A stretch of 64,000 bases of DNA from Agromyces sp. Leaf222 (GCF_001421565.1 NZ_LMKQ01000002.1:372001-436000); one strand, 5' to 3'; shown: positions 7,209 to 15,700, numbered from the stretch's first letter. The notes: a model not told the origin generated them from the sequence alone. Numbers and translations: made by a program.

Positions 7209-7916
7209 TCAGCCGTGCGCGGCGAGGGCGTCGAGCACGCGGCGGGCGACCGAGGCGCTCGACTGCGGGTTCTGGCCGGTGATGAGGTTGCCGTCGACCA
7301 CGACGTGGTCGCTCCAGGGGGCTGCCGAGTCGATCACGGCGCCTCGCTCGCGCAGGCGGGTCTCGACGAACCACGGCGTGTTCTCACCCGTGCCGCCCGT
7401 GCGCTCCTCGTCGTCGGTGAAGACGGTCAGGCGGCGGCCGGCGAACGCGAACGTGCCGTCGGCGAGTTGCGCCGAGAGCAGGGCGGCCGGACCGTGGCAG
7501 AAGGGCGCGATGACCGCGCCCACCTCGTTCGCGGCGACCAGCACCCGACCGGTTGCGGCGTCGAACGCGAGGTCGGACATGGGGCCGTGGCCGCCGGGCA
7601 GCACGATCGCGGCGTAGTCGGCCGCGTCGACGTCGGCGATCGCCACGGGCGACGAGAGCTCGCCCGCGATCACCTCGAGGTAGTCGGCGAACTCGCGGGC
7701 CCTCGCCTCGCCGCCCGTCTGCGACGGGTCGAGGCTGACGGCGTCGACGGTGGGGGCGACGCCATCGGGCGTCGCGATCGTGACGGAGTGGCCGGCCGCG
7801 ACGAGGGCGCGGTGGGCGGTGACGAGCTCCTCGGCCCAGAAGCCGGTGGGGTGCTCGCTGCCGTCCTTCATGGTGAGGCTCGTCGCGGCGGTGACGATCA
7901 TCAGGATGTCGCTCAT
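7209..7916 (-). CDS. DJ-1/PfpI (type 1 glutamine amidotransferase-like) protein
   Basis: A 235-residue class-I glutamine-amidotransferase-like fold. The nucleophile elbow is PFCHGPAALL with its cysteine near residue 140. The conserved glutamate is in TGFWAEEL near residue 28, and VLPGGHGPMSDL is the substrate-side loop. This arrangement matches Hsp31/glyoxalase III-like and DJ-1 proteins, which detoxify methylglyoxal or repair glycated macromolecules. It is last in an operon after an aldo/keto reductase and an MFS exporter, consistent with reactive-carbonyl detoxification (inference). Confidence 0.85.
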   Translation of the reverse strand: MSDILMIVTAATSLTMKDGSEHPTGFWAEELVTAHRALVAAGHSVTIATPDGVAPTVDAVSLDPSQTGGEARAREFADYLEVIAGELSSPVAIADVDAADYAAIVLPGGHGPMSDLAFDAATGRVLVAANEVGAVIAPFCHGPAALLSAQLADGTFAFAGRRLTVFTDDEERTGGTGENTPWFVETRLRERGAVIDSAAPWSDHVVVDGNLITGQNPQSSASVARRVLDALAAHG

Positions 7917-7959
7917 GGGTGTTCCGTTCTTTTCGTAGTCGAGGGTGTGTGGTCGAAGG

Positions 7960-8790
7960 TCAGGCCGTGTGGAACTCGGCGGGGTGGGGTCCGGTGCGTC
8001 CGTCGCGGTCGAGGGCGTCGATCGCGGCGAGCTCGTCGGCGGTGAGCTCGAAGCCGAACACGTCGAAGTTCTCGGCGATGCGGCCGGGCGTGACCGACTT
8101 CGGAATGACGATGCGCCCCTGCTGCAGGTGCCAGCGGAGCACGACCTGCGCGGGGGTGCGGCCGTGGCGGTCGGCGATCTCGACGACGGACGCCTCGCCG
8201 AGCACGGCGCCCTGCGCGAGCGGGCTCCACGCCTCGGTCGCGATGCCGTGCCTCGCGCCGGCCGCGATGACGGCCCGGTTCGCCATGGCCGGGTGCAGCT
8301 CGACCTGGTTGACGGCGGGCACGACGCCGCTCGCGGCGATGAGCCGCTCGAGGTGCTCGGGCTCGAAGTTCGAGACGCCGATCGCGCGGGTGCGTCCGTC
8401 GGCGAGCAGCCGCTCGAGGGCGCGCCACGTGTCGAGGTAGCGGCCGCGATCAGGCGTCGGCCAGTGGATGAGGTAGAGGTCGAGCTGCTCGAGTCCGAGC
8501 TTCGAGGCGCTCGCGTCGAACGCGCGCAGGGTCTCGTCGTAGCCCTGGTCGGAGTTCCAGACCTTCGTCGTCACGAACAGCTCGTCGCGCGCGAGGCCCG
8601 ACTCGGCGAGAGCGCGTCCGACACCGGCCTCGTTGCCGTAGACGGCGGCCGTGTCGATGCTGCGGTAGCCGACCTCGAGGGCCGTGGTCACAGCCGCGGC
8701 GGTCTCGTCGTCGGGCACCTGGAAGACGCCGAAGCCGAGCTGCGGCATCCGCACGCCGTTGTTCAGGGTGATGGTGGGCACGGTGGTCAT
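7960..8790 (-). CDS. Aldo/keto reductase (2,5-diketo-gluconate reductase-like)
   Basis: A 276-residue AKR. GFGVFQVPDDET is at the N terminus, the catalytic Asp/Tyr are in YRSIDTAAVYGNE (about residues 42-54), the Lys in TTKVWNSD (about 76), and the His in LIHWPTP (about 109). The NADPH-binding IPKSVTPGRIAENF lies near the C terminus. These soluble enzymes reduce aldehydes and ketones with NADPH. The ATG at 8790 has an AAGGACC ribosome site. It lies between the MFS gene (about 55 nt upstream) and the DJ-1 gene (about 43 nt downstream), probably one transcript under the divergent MarR. Confidence 0.9.
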   Translation of the reverse strand: MTTVPTITLNNGVRMPQLGFGVFQVPDDETAAAVTTALEVGYRSIDTAAVYGNEAGVGRALAESGLARDELFVTTKVWNSDQGYDETLRAFDASASKLGLEQLDLYLIHWPTPDRGRYLDTWRALERLLADGRTRAIGVSNFEPEHLERLIAASGVVPAVNQVELHPAMANRAVIAAGARHGIATEAWSPLAQGAVLGEASVVEIADRHGRTPAQVVLRWHLQQGRIVIPKSVTPGRIAENFDVFGFELTADELAAIDALDRDGRTGPHPAEFHTA

Positions 8791-8845
8791 GGTGGTCCTT
8801 CCGGGACGGGGTGCGGGGATCGAGGGGTGGTCTTCGAGCGGTGCG

Positions 8846-10072
8846 TCAGTGCGCGGACGTCGCGAGCGAGCCGGTCGAGGTCGTTGCCCGCGGTGCGGCA
8901 TCCGCTCGCTCGGTCGACGGTGCACCGGCACGAGCCGTGGCCCAGGCGACGACCATGACGACGAGCGCGGCCGCGGTGATGAGCGCGCCGACCCAGATGG
9001 GCGAGGTGTAGCCGAGGCCGGCCGAGATCGCGAGGCCGCCGGCGAAGGCGCCGAGCGCGTTGCCGACGTTGAACGCCGCGATGTTCGCGCCGGAGGCGAG
9101 CGTCGGCGCCTGCTCGGCGTAGCGCATGACCCGGCTCTGCAGCGCGGGCACGGTGCCGAAGCCGAATCCGCCCATGAGCACGAGCAGCACGATGACGGCG
9201 ACGGGGGATGTCGCGAGCCAGCCGAGCAGCGCGAGCACCACGACGAGCGTGGCGATGAAGCCGAGCAGGGTTCCGTCGATCGACCGGTCGGCGAGCCTGC
9301 CGCCGATCCAGTTGCCGACGACGAGGCCGGCGCCGAAGAGCACGAGCAGCCAGGGCACGTCGGTGGCGGCGAACCCGCTGACCTCGGTGAGCGTGTAGGC
9401 GATGTACGTGAACGCGCCGAACATGCCGCCGAAGCCGAGCACGGTGACGCCGAGCGAGAGCCAGACCTGGCCGGATCGGAACGCGCCGAGCTCGCGGCGG
9501 AGGCTCGGTGCGGCGGCTCCGTCGGGTCGGGTACTCGGCACGAGCACGGCGATGCCGATGAGCGCGAGCACGCCGATCGCCGAGATGACCCAGAACGTGG
9601 ATCGCCAACCGAACTGCTGCCCGAGGAAGGTGCCGAACGGCACGCCGAGCACGTTGGCCGCGGTGAGGCCGGTGAACATGATCGCGATGGCGCCGGCGCG
9701 CTTCGCGGGGGCGACGAGGTCGGCGGCGACGACCGCGCCGATGCCGAAGAACGCGCCGTGGCAGAGCGCGGCGACGATGCGCCCGGCCATCATGGCCTCG
9801 TAGGTCGGCGCGAGCGCCGAGATGGCGTTGCCCGCGATGAAGAGGCCGAGCAGGCCCATGAGCACGGGCTTGCGGGGGAGTCGGGTCGCAGCGGCGGTGA
9901 GGCCGATCGCGCCGACGGCGACGGCGAGGGCGTACCCCGAGATGAACCAGCCGGCCGCGGCCTCCGAGACGCCGAAGTCGGCCGCGAGGTCTGACAGCAG
10001 CCCCATGATGACGAACTCGGTGAGGCCGATGCCGAAGGCTCCGATCGCGAGGGCGAGCAGTCCGAGTGGCAT
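8846..10072 (-). CDS. MFS efflux transporter (AraJ/DHA1-like)
   Basis: A 408-residue, 12-helix major facilitator. Helix 1 contains GIGLTEFVIMGLL, typical of the DHA1 AraJ/YdhP group, and the loop 2-3 region has ATRLPRKPVLMGLL. The C-terminal tail is Ala/Thr-rich. It probably expels small toxic or sugar-like compounds; the substrate is unknown. An AGGAG ribosome site precedes the ATG. It heads the operon MFS-AKR-DJ-1 and is transcribed away from the MarR gene across a 150-bp region holding four operator-like sites. Confidence 0.88.
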   Translation of the reverse strand: MPLGLLALAIGAFGIGLTEFVIMGLLSDLAADFGVSEAAAGWFISGYALAVAVGAIGLTAAATRLPRKPVLMGLLGLFIAGNAISALAPTYEAMMAGRIVAALCHGAFFGIGAVVAADLVAPAKRAGAIAIMFTGLTAANVLGVPFGTFLGQQFGWRSTFWVISAIGVLALIGIAVLVPSTRPDGAAAPSLRRELGAFRSGQVWLSLGVTVLGFGGMFGAFTYIAYTLTEVSGFAATDVPWLLVLFGAGLVVGNWIGGRLADRSIDGTLLGFIATLVVVLALLGWLATSPVAVIVLLVLMGGFGFGTVPALQSRVMRYAEQAPTLASGANIAAFNVGNALGAFAGGLAISAGLGYTSPIWVGALITAAALVVMVVAWATARAGAPSTERADAAPRATTSTGSLATSAH

Positions 10073-10104
10073 GCGAGGTTCTCCTGTACAGTGGTGGGAA
10101 GTAG

Positions 10105-10170
10105 TTGCAAGCGCCGACTATTGCGAACGCAGGATCAATAGTTGCACACGCAAATACCTAGCGCAAGCAA
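10105..10170. promoter_or_regulatory. Four-site MarR operator array
   Basis: TTGC-N4-GC elements lie at 10105-10114, 10121-10132 (TTGCGAACGCAG), 10142-10153 (TTGCACACGCAA) and, inverted, 10159-10170. The outer pair also forms the inverted arms AAGTAGTTGC/GCAACTACTT. The array fills the region between the MFS operon and the marR-like gene, so both promoters could be repressed. Confidence 0.65.
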
Positions 10171-10222
10171 CTACTTTCGACCGGCTCCGAGCCGACCCGC
10201 AAACCGACCTCCTGGAGACGAC

Positions 10223-10681
10223 ATGGGCATCGCCGACGACGCCGTCGAGGTGCGCGCGCACGGCTGGCGCACGCTCGCCGCACTGCACGGCCTGATCGAG
10301 AGCGAGCTCGAGCGGTCGCTCGCGGCATCCGTCGACCTCTCGGTCGTCGAGTACACCGTGCTCGACGCGCTCAGCCGTCAAGACGGCTGGCACATGCGCA
10401 TGCAGCAACTGGCCCGGGCCACGGCCCTCAGTCCCAGTGCGACGACCCGGCTCGTGAACCGCCTCGAAGACCGCTCGCTGCTCACGCGCGTGCTCTGCGC
10501 CGACGACCGGCGGGGCATCTACACCGAGCTCACGCATGCGGGTCGGGCGCTCTACGAACGGGCGCGGCCGATCCACGACGAGACGCTCGAGCGCGTGCTC
10601 GCCGAGGCGCAGGCCCAGCCCGAACTCGCCCCCGTCGTCGAGGCGCTGCACGGCGCCGTGCTGCCGGTCGCGTCGGCCTGA
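10223..10681 (+). CDS. MarR family transcriptional regulator
   Basis: A 152-residue winged-helix protein of typical MarR length. The recognition region is QQLARATALSPSATTRLVNRLEDRSLL (about residues 60-87), followed by the wing segment VLCADDRRGIYTELTHAG with the conserved DxR. The ATG at 10223 has a GGAGAC site. It is divergent from the MFS-AKR-DJ-1 operon, and four TTGC-N4-GC sites lie between them, so it most likely represses the operon and itself until an electrophile or phenolic ligand binds (inference from the family). Confidence 0.88.
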   Translation: MGIADDAVEVRAHGWRTLAALHGLIESELERSLAASVDLSVVEYTVLDALSRQDGWHMRMQQLARATALSPSATTRLVNRLEDRSLLTRVLCADDRRGIYTELTHAGRALYERARPIHDETLERVLAEAQAQPELAPVVEALHGAVLPVASA

Positions 10682-10817
10682 TTCCGGCGATCGGCCTGCG
10701 CGCGGCATCCGGAATTCAGGCAGAAGTCGCCGGGTCAGGATGATCTCGCCGGATCCTGCCTGAACCGCGCACGTTCGCCTGAATCGAGGCCGCCTGCCTG
10801 AGTCGGGCGCCGAACTG
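10682..10817. other. Intergenic stretch with repeated GCCTGA words
   Basis: Between convergent genes. GCCTGA or its complement TCAGGC occurs about five times in 110 bp, several extended to GCCTGAA. No gene is visible. It may be a terminator cluster or a decayed repeat. Confidence 0.35.
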
Positions 10818-11234
10818 CTACGCCGCCGCGCCCGAGATGTTCACGAGCCAGCTCGCGCCGAACCGGTCGACGAGCATGCCGAACGCGTCGCCCCACGGGG
10901 CGACCTCGAGCGGCTGCTGCACCGTCGCGCCCTCGGCGAGCTGCTGCCAGTAGCCGCGGATCGTCGCGTCGTCGTCTCCGGAGATCGAGACCGAGACGCC
11001 CGTGATGCCGGTGTAGGCCATGTGCTCGGGCACGTCGGCCGCCATGATCGTGAGGCCGTTCGGCCCGTCGATCTGGCCGTGCATCACGAGGTCGGCCTCG
11101 GCCGGGTTCTGCGAGGCCTGGAAGTCCGCGAACGTGCTGATGTTCAGCGTGCCGCCGAAGATCGCGTGGTAGAACTCGAGCGCCTCGCGGGCGGTGCCCC
11201 GGAAGTTGAGGTACGGGTTGAGCGTGACGGGCAT
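10818..11234 (-). CDS. VOC superfamily protein, PhnB/YjdN-like
   Basis: A 138-residue glyoxalase-fold protein of the PhnB/3-demethylubiquinone-methyltransferase-like type: LNFRGTAREALEFYHAIFGG at the N terminus, an MHGQIDG strand, and WGDAFGMLVDRFGASWLVNI at the C terminus. Members of this group often lack metal-dependent glyoxalase activity and their roles are unclear. A GGAG site precedes the ATG. It is divergent from the ArsR-SRPBCC-VOC operon, and genes of these types commonly cluster together. Confidence 0.85.
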   Translation of the reverse strand: MPVTLNPYLNFRGTAREALEFYHAIFGGTLNISTFADFQASQNPAEADLVMHGQIDGPNGLTIMAADVPEHMAYTGITGVSVSISGDDDATIRGYWQQLAEGATVQQPLEVAPWGDAFGMLVDRFGASWLVNISGAAA

Positions 11235-11358
11235 GGTGTGCTCCAGATCGTCGTCGGTCGTGGTCGTCCAGCGTCGATTCTGCTCCGGATGCCGCGGAGA
11301 TGCGAGGGATTCTCGATGAACGCTTGACGCTGTGCGGTGGCCGTCGTACTCTTAGTCA

Positions 11359-11372
11359 ATCAAGTAGTTGAT
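11359..11372. promoter_or_regulatory. ArsR operator candidate ATCAA-GTAG-TTGAT
   Basis: A perfect 5-bp inverted repeat with a 4-nt centre lies 24 bp before the arsR-type start, flanked by further TCAA. This AT-rich palindrome is the type of site bound by ArsR repressors and suggests autoregulation. Confidence 0.5.
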
Positions 11373-11395
11373 CAAGCGAAAGGTTGGATACGCGG

Positions 11396-11797
11396 ATGAT
11401 CCTCGACCCCGGTGCCGACGACCGGCTCGACCGGGCCTTCATGGCCCTGGCCGATCCGGTGCGACGCGGCATCATCGCGAGGCTCAGCCGTGGCCCGGCG
11501 ACGGTCAACGACCTCGCCGAGCCCTTCCAGATCAGCAAGCAGGCCGTGTCCAAGCACATCCAGGTGCTCGAGCACGCCGGGCTCGTCACGCGAACGCGCG
11601 ACGCCCAGCGTCGCCCGGTGCACCTCGCGCCTGCGCAGCTCGAAGCCCTCACCGCGTGGATCGACCGCTACCGGCTGATCCACGAGCAGCAGTTCCGTTC
11701 GCTCGATGCGCTGCTCGCCACCGATCGCGGCATGGATGCCGCACCATCCGAGGCCGGCGCCACCGCCGACCCCGCACGCAAGGCAGAGGAATCATGA
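11396..11797 (+). CDS. ArsR family HTH regulator
   Basis: A 133-residue winged-helix repressor: ALADPVRRGIIARLSRGPATVNDLAEPFQISKQAVSKHIQVLEHAGLV spans about residues 13-62 and contains the ArsR DNA-recognition helix. No metal-binding cysteines are visible in that helix, so it is the metal-independent type found with SRPBCC proteins. An in-frame TTG at 11384 was rejected because it abuts the AAAGG ribosome site. Its TGA overlaps the next ATG (ATGA), so translation is coupled to the SRPBCC gene. Confidence 0.88.
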   Translation: MILDPGADDRLDRAFMALADPVRRGIIARLSRGPATVNDLAEPFQISKQAVSKHIQVLEHAGLVTRTRDAQRRPVHLAPAQLEALTAWIDRYRLIHEQQFRSLDALLATDRGMDAAPSEAGATADPARKAEES

Positions 11798-12276
11798 CCA
11801 CCACCACCAACCCCGTGACCATCAGCGCCCCCGAGGGCCTGCCGTTCATCGACATCGTGCGCGAGTTCGACGCGCCGGTGAGCGCGTTGTTCGAGGCGCA
11901 CCGCGACCCCGAGATCGTCAAGCGCTGGCTCGGGCCGAACGGCTACGACATGCAGGTCGAACGCTGGGACTTCGTCTCGCAGGGCGGCTACCGCTACCTG
12001 CACGTCGACCCGGCGGGCGAGGCGTACGCGTTCAACGGCACCTTCCACACGGTGCGCGAGAACGAGTTCGCCATCCAGACCTTCGAGTACGAGGGGTTCC
12101 CCGACGTCGTCGCGGTCGAGGCGATGACCTTCGAAGACCTGGGCGGCGGGCGCACGCGCCTCAGCATCCACTCGACCTACCCGAGCCTCGAGGCCCGCGA
12201 CGGCATGATCGCCTCGAACATGGAGCAGGGCCTGACCGAGGGCTACCAGCGGCTCGACGCGATCGTCGCCGACTGA
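11794..12276 (+). CDS. SRPBCC (AHSA1-like) domain protein
   Basis: A 160-residue START/SRPBCC fold of the AHSA1 type: VREFDAPVSALFEAHRDPE near the N terminus, KRWLGPNGYDM, a central GGYRYLHVDP strand and SNMEQGLTEGYQRLDAIV in the C-terminal helix. The family binds hydrophobic ligands in a deep cavity; a specific ligand cannot be named. It is translationally coupled to the ArsR gene (4-nt overlap) and followed after 68 nt by a VOC gene, a recurrent three-gene module. Confidence 0.88.
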   Translation: MTTTTNPVTISAPEGLPFIDIVREFDAPVSALFEAHRDPEIVKRWLGPNGYDMQVERWDFVSQGGYRYLHVDPAGEAYAFNGTFHTVRENEFAIQTFEYEGFPDVVAVEAMTFEDLGGGRTRLSIHSTYPSLEARDGMIASNMEQGLTEGYQRLDAIVAD

Positions 12277-12344
12277 GCCGCCGGCCGCCGCGTTCGGCGG
12301 CCGCCTCCGACACCACACCAAGACCGCAACCACAGGAGCACACC

Positions 12345-12791
12345 ATGGACTGGACCCTCGAAGTCGTCATCGTGCCGGTCGCCGATCTCGCCCGTTCGAT
12401 CGCCTTCTACCGCGACCGGGTCGGGTTCGAGCTCGACCACGAGACCGTCAACGAGCACATGCACGTCGCGCAGCTCACCCCGCGCGGCTCGGGCTGCTCG
12501 ATCGTGATCGGCAACCTCCCCTCGCAGGGCGAGATGGCGCCGGGCTCGCTGCGCGGCGTGCAGCTCGTCGTCGCCGACGCCGAGGCCGCGCGCACCGAGC
12601 TCATCGAGCGCGGGGTCGACGCCGGCCCGATCACCGTCTTCGACGAACGCGACGGCGGTACCTTCTTCGGGTTCGCCGACCCAGACGGCAACACGTGGGC
12701 CGTGCAGCAGCTCAAGGCCAGGGCCGCGCATCCCCTCATCCCCGTCGAGGCGCGACAGCGCTTCGGCGCCGAGCAGGAGCAGCAGGCCTGA
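12345..12791 (+). CDS. VOC family (glyoxalase/dioxygenase-like) protein
   Basis: A 148-residue protein with one paired beta-alpha-beta-beta-beta VOC fold: VVIVPVADLARSIAFYRDRVGFELDHE at the N terminus and GGTFFGFADPDGNTWAVQQ at the C terminus, where the FxDPDGN turn is diagnostic. Possible metal ligands are His, Gln and Glu in these segments. It carries an AGGAG site and is the third gene of the ArsR operon. A strong hairpin (12801-12866) ends the unit. Confidence 0.88.
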   Translation: MDWTLEVVIVPVADLARSIAFYRDRVGFELDHETVNEHMHVAQLTPRGSGCSIVIGNLPSQGEMAPGSLRGVQLVVADAEAARTELIERGVDAGPITVFDERDGGTFFGFADPDGNTWAVQQLKARAAHPLIPVEARQRFGAEQEQQA

Positions 12792-12800
12792 CGAACGGCG

Positions 12801-12866
12801 CAGACGAGCGGATGCCGCGGCGCGCGCCCCATCGCATGGGGCCGGCCCGCGGCATCCGCTCGTCTG
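12801..12866. terminator. Terminator with perfect 20-bp arms carrying GGATGCCGC
   Basis: Arms 12801-12820 and 12847-12866 are perfect complements over 20 bp, each containing the genome word CGGATGCCGC or its complement. The 26-nt loop has an inner hairpin (GCCCCAT/ATGGGGC). It follows the VOC gene and precedes the PhzF gene. Confidence 0.8.
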
Positions 12867-12922
12867 CTCCGTCGTCGCGGTCGCCGCGCGACGTGCGCCG
12901 CGCGACGTGCGACGATCATGTG

Positions 12923-13798
12923 GTGACCAGCACGCCCGAGATCCTGCGATACGCCGCCTTCACCGACCGCCCCGATGGCGGCAATCCGGCGGGCGTGGTG
13001 CTCGACGCGAGCGACCTGAGCGATGCGCAGATGCAGCGCATCGCCGCCGAGGTCGACTTCGCCGAGACCGCCTTCGTCACGGGCCGCGACGGCGATGCGT
13101 ACCGGCTGCGCTACTTCTCGCCGATCGCCGAGGTGCCCTTCTGCGGGCACGCCACCGTGGCCACGGCGGTCGCGCTCGCCGAGCGGTCGGCGACGGGTGC
13201 GCTGCGGTTCGCCACACCCGTCGGACCGATCGAGATCGTGACGTTGCAGGGCGCCGGCGGCATCACGGCGGCCTTCACGAGCGTCGGCACCGACCTGGCC
13301 GAGTTCGAGGCGTCGACGCTCGAGCGGGTGCTCGACCTGCTCGGCCTCGATGCGGCCGCGCTCTCGCGTTCGCTGCCGCCGCGTCTCGCGTTCGCGGGCA
13401 ACTGGCACCCGGTGCTCGTCATCGACGAGGCGGGCGCCTTCGACGGGTTCGCGTTCGATCCGGCCGCCGTGCGCGCCCTCATGGACGAACAGGGGTGGCC
13501 CGCGACGATCACGGTGCTGCATCCCCTGGCGCAGGCGGATGCCGCCGGCCCGCTCCGCTTCGAGGCGCGCAACCTGTTCCCGGTCGGCCGCATCACCGAA
13601 GACCCCGCGACGGGCTCGGCCGCGGCATCCGTCGGCGGCTACCTGCGCGCGATCGGCGCCGTTGCGCCGCCCGCCAGGGTCGTCATCGAGCAGGGCCGTC
13701 ACGTCGGCCGCCCGGGCGAGCTCGTCGTCGACATCCCGCCGACCGGAGGCATCACGGTCAGCGGTCGTGCGGTGCCGATTCCCGACGCCGTCGGCTGA
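12923..13798 (+). CDS. PhzF family isomerase-like protein
   Basis: A 291-residue protein with the two-lobed PhzF/diaminopimelate-epimerase-like fold. Visible landmarks are FTDRPDGGNPAGVVLDA near the N terminus, AEVDFAETAFV with the conserved catalytic glutamate (the E of FAETAFV), RYFSPIAEVPFCGHATVA, and EDPATGSAAASVGGYL in the second lobe. Only PhzF itself is known to isomerise a phenazine precursor; most homologues have unknown substrates, and no phenazine genes are nearby. GTG 12923 is preferred: GACGAT lies 6 nt upstream (leaderless); GTG 12920 is adjacent and possible. Confidence 0.85.
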   Translation: MTSTPEILRYAAFTDRPDGGNPAGVVLDASDLSDAQMQRIAAEVDFAETAFVTGRDGDAYRLRYFSPIAEVPFCGHATVATAVALAERSATGALRFATPVGPIEIVTLQGAGGITAAFTSVGTDLAEFEASTLERVLDLLGLDAAALSRSLPPRLAFAGNWHPVLVIDEAGAFDGFAFDPAAVRALMDEQGWPATITVLHPLAQADAAGPLRFEARNLFPVGRITEDPATGSAAASVGGYLRAIGAVAPPARVVIEQGRHVGRPGELVVDIPPTGGITVSGRAVPIPDAVG

Positions 13799-13916
13799 GC
13801 GCGCAGGCGCAGACGCACGGACCGGCCCCGGCGCCTGCCGCGATCGGGGTCACATCCGTTCGGGGGCATTGCGTCGCGCGGGCCGGGAGACGATCATGAA
13901 CCGGGGGGATTTCTGC

Positions 13917-14519
13917 ATGGGAAGACAAGCTCGAGCGACCTGGATCGGCGACGAAGGGGTGGCCGCCGTGACGCTCCACCTCGAGTCGGGCGGACTCGAG
14001 GTCTCAGGCGAGCGTCGAGCACGCCTGCCGCGGGCCGCGATGACGCAGGTGCAGGCCGCAGACGGGGTCGTCTCGTTCGTCGCACAGGGCGACACGTACC
14101 GGTTCCGGCTCGGGGCCGCGGCATCCGCATGGGCCGACGCGTTGGCCGCCGAGCCGCCGACCCTCGCCGAGAAGCTCGGCATCGCCGCGGGCCGCACGGT
14201 CGCGGTGCGCGGTGAACTGCCCGTCGCCGAACTCGAGGCGGCGCTCGCCGACGCCACGCGCGTGCCGCCGTTCGAGGCGGAGCTCGTGGTCGTGGTCGTG
14301 CGCGACCGCGACGAGCTCGAATCGCTCCCGGTGTGGTTCCGCGAATGCGGCGTCGCCTCGCCCGTGTGGATCGTGCACGGCAAGGGCCGCCGGACCACCG
14401 CTCCCGGTGACACCGCGGTGCGCAGCGCGCTCCGCGAGAGCGGCTGGCGCGACACGAAGGTGAGCGCGATCGCCGACGCGTGGTCGGCGACGAGGTTCCA
14501 CCCCGCCAAGGCGTCCTGA
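13917..14519 (+). CDS. DUF3052-like protein with an extra N-terminal domain
   Basis: A 200-residue protein. The C-terminal ~120 residues (AEKLGIAAGRTVAVRGEL ... WIVHGKGRR ... RESGWRDTKVSAIADAWSATRF) resemble DUF3052, a small actinobacterial/proteobacterial domain of unknown role. The N-terminal ~80 residues (ATWIGDEGVAAVTLHLESGG) form a separate predicted beta-rich segment. The start is chosen for its GGGGGGA site 7 nt upstream of ATG 13917; ATG 13896 is an alternative. Function unknown; the DUF assignment is from pattern memory and should be treated as tentative. Confidence 0.62.
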   Translation: MGRQARATWIGDEGVAAVTLHLESGGLEVSGERRARLPRAAMTQVQAADGVVSFVAQGDTYRFRLGAAASAWADALAAEPPTLAEKLGIAAGRTVAVRGELPVAELEAALADATRVPPFEAELVVVVVRDRDELESLPVWFRECGVASPVWIVHGKGRRTTAPGDTAVRSALRESGWRDTKVSAIADAWSATRFHPAKAS

Positions 14520-14570
14520 GCGCGGCGGGCATCCGGCCGCCCCGCTCCGGGGGCAGCATCGAACGCCGGG

Positions 14571-14637
14571 CGGATGCCGCGGCGCGGCGTAGGCTCGGAA
14601 CGCGGCCGCGGATCACGACGGCCGCCCGCGGCATCCG
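14571..14637. terminator. Inverted CGGATGCCGCGG pair, terminator-like
   Basis: CGGATGCCGCGG (14571-14582) and CCGCGGCATCCG (14626-14637) are perfect complements about 43 nt apart, between two plus-strand genes. The long loop makes it weaker than the other examples. Confidence 0.5.
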
Positions 14638-14677
14638 TCACCGCGACCCTCGTCACCGCACACCCCTGGAGGACTTC

Positions 14678-15667
14678 ATGCAGCGTCGCACCCTCGGCCG
14701 CACCGGCCGCTCGGTCTCGGTCATCGGACTCGGCACCTGGCAGCTCGGCGCCGATTGGGGAGACGTCGACGAGGCCGACGCGCTCGCCGTGCTCGACGCC
14801 GCGCACGAGGCCGGCGTCACGTTCTTCGACACGGCCGACGTCTACGGCGACGGCCGCAGCGAGTCGCTGATCGGCACGTGGCTGCGCGCCAACCCCGATG
14901 CCGGCGTCACGGTCGCCACGAAGATGGGGCGGCGCCTGCGGCAGGAGCACGACAGCTACTCGGCCGAGCACTTCCGCGCGTGGATCGACCGGTCGCGCGC
15001 GAACCTCGGGGTCGAGACCGTCGACCTCGTGCAGCTGCACTGCCCGCCCACCTCGGTCTACGGCGACGACGCCGTGTTCGACGCGCTCGACGCACTCGTC
15101 GCCGACGGATCGATCGGCGCCTACGGCGTGAGCGTCGAGCGTGTCGACGAGGCGCTGACCGCGATCGCCCGCCCGAACGTGGCGAGCGTGCAGATCATCC
15201 TCAACGCGTTCCGGCTGAAGCCGCTCGACGAGGTGCTGCCCGCCGCGGTCGAGGCCGGCGTCGGCATCATCGCGCGCGTGCCGCTCGCGAGCGGCCTGCT
15301 CTCTGGGCGGTACACGAACGAGACCGTCTTCGCGGCGAACGACCACCGCAACTTCAACCGCCACGGCGAGGCCTTCGACGTCGGCGAGACGTTCTCGGGC
15401 GTCGACTACGAGACCGGCGTCGCCGCCGCGGCCGAGTTCACCGAGCTCGCGCGGGCCGCGGCGCCCGATGCCACGGCCGCCCAGGTGGCGCTCGCGTGGA
15501 TCGCCGCCCAGCCCGGCGTCAGCTCGGTGATCCCCGGTGCGCGCAACGTCGACCAGGCGCGCGCGAACGCGGCCGCCGGCTCGCTCGAGCTCCCCGCCTC
15601 GTTCGACGCCTCGGTGCGCGAGCTCTACGACCGCAGCATCCGGGCCCAGGTGCACGCCCGCTGGTGA
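14678..15667 (+). CDS. Aldo/keto reductase (Tas/YajO-like)
   Basis: A 329-residue AKR. RTLGRTGRSVSVIGLGTWQLG is at the N terminus, FFDTADVYGDGRSE holds the catalytic Asp/Tyr (about residues 49-62), ATKMGRR the Lys, and LVQLHCPP the His. The C-terminal VSSVIPGARNVDQARANAAA binds NADPH. Unlike the 7960 gene, it belongs to the longer AKR11/12-type group acting on general aldehydes. A CTGGAGGA site precedes the ATG. It is a single gene, convergent with phosphoketolase. Confidence 0.9.
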   Translation: MQRRTLGRTGRSVSVIGLGTWQLGADWGDVDEADALAVLDAAHEAGVTFFDTADVYGDGRSESLIGTWLRANPDAGVTVATKMGRRLRQEHDSYSAEHFRAWIDRSRANLGVETVDLVQLHCPPTSVYGDDAVFDALDALVADGSIGAYGVSVERVDEALTAIARPNVASVQIILNAFRLKPLDEVLPAAVEAGVGIIARVPLASGLLSGRYTNETVFAANDHRNFNRHGEAFDVGETFSGVDYETGVAAAAEFTELARAAAPDATAAQVALAWIAAQPGVSSVIPGARNVDQARANAAAGSLELPASFDASVRELYDRSIRAQVHARW

Positions 15668-15700
15668 CGCCGGCCGCGCGCGCCGCAGCCGCGACACGCG

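Noticed and set aside
8684..9994. A 436-residue plus-strand frame opposite the MFS transporter
   Set aside because: Shadow of the MFS gene: dominated by Arg, Glu, Asp and His with no hydrophobic segment.
12923..13798. PhzF as part of a phenazine cluster
   Set aside because: No other phenazine gene (phzA-G type) is nearby; the PhzF-like family is broad and mostly of unknown function.
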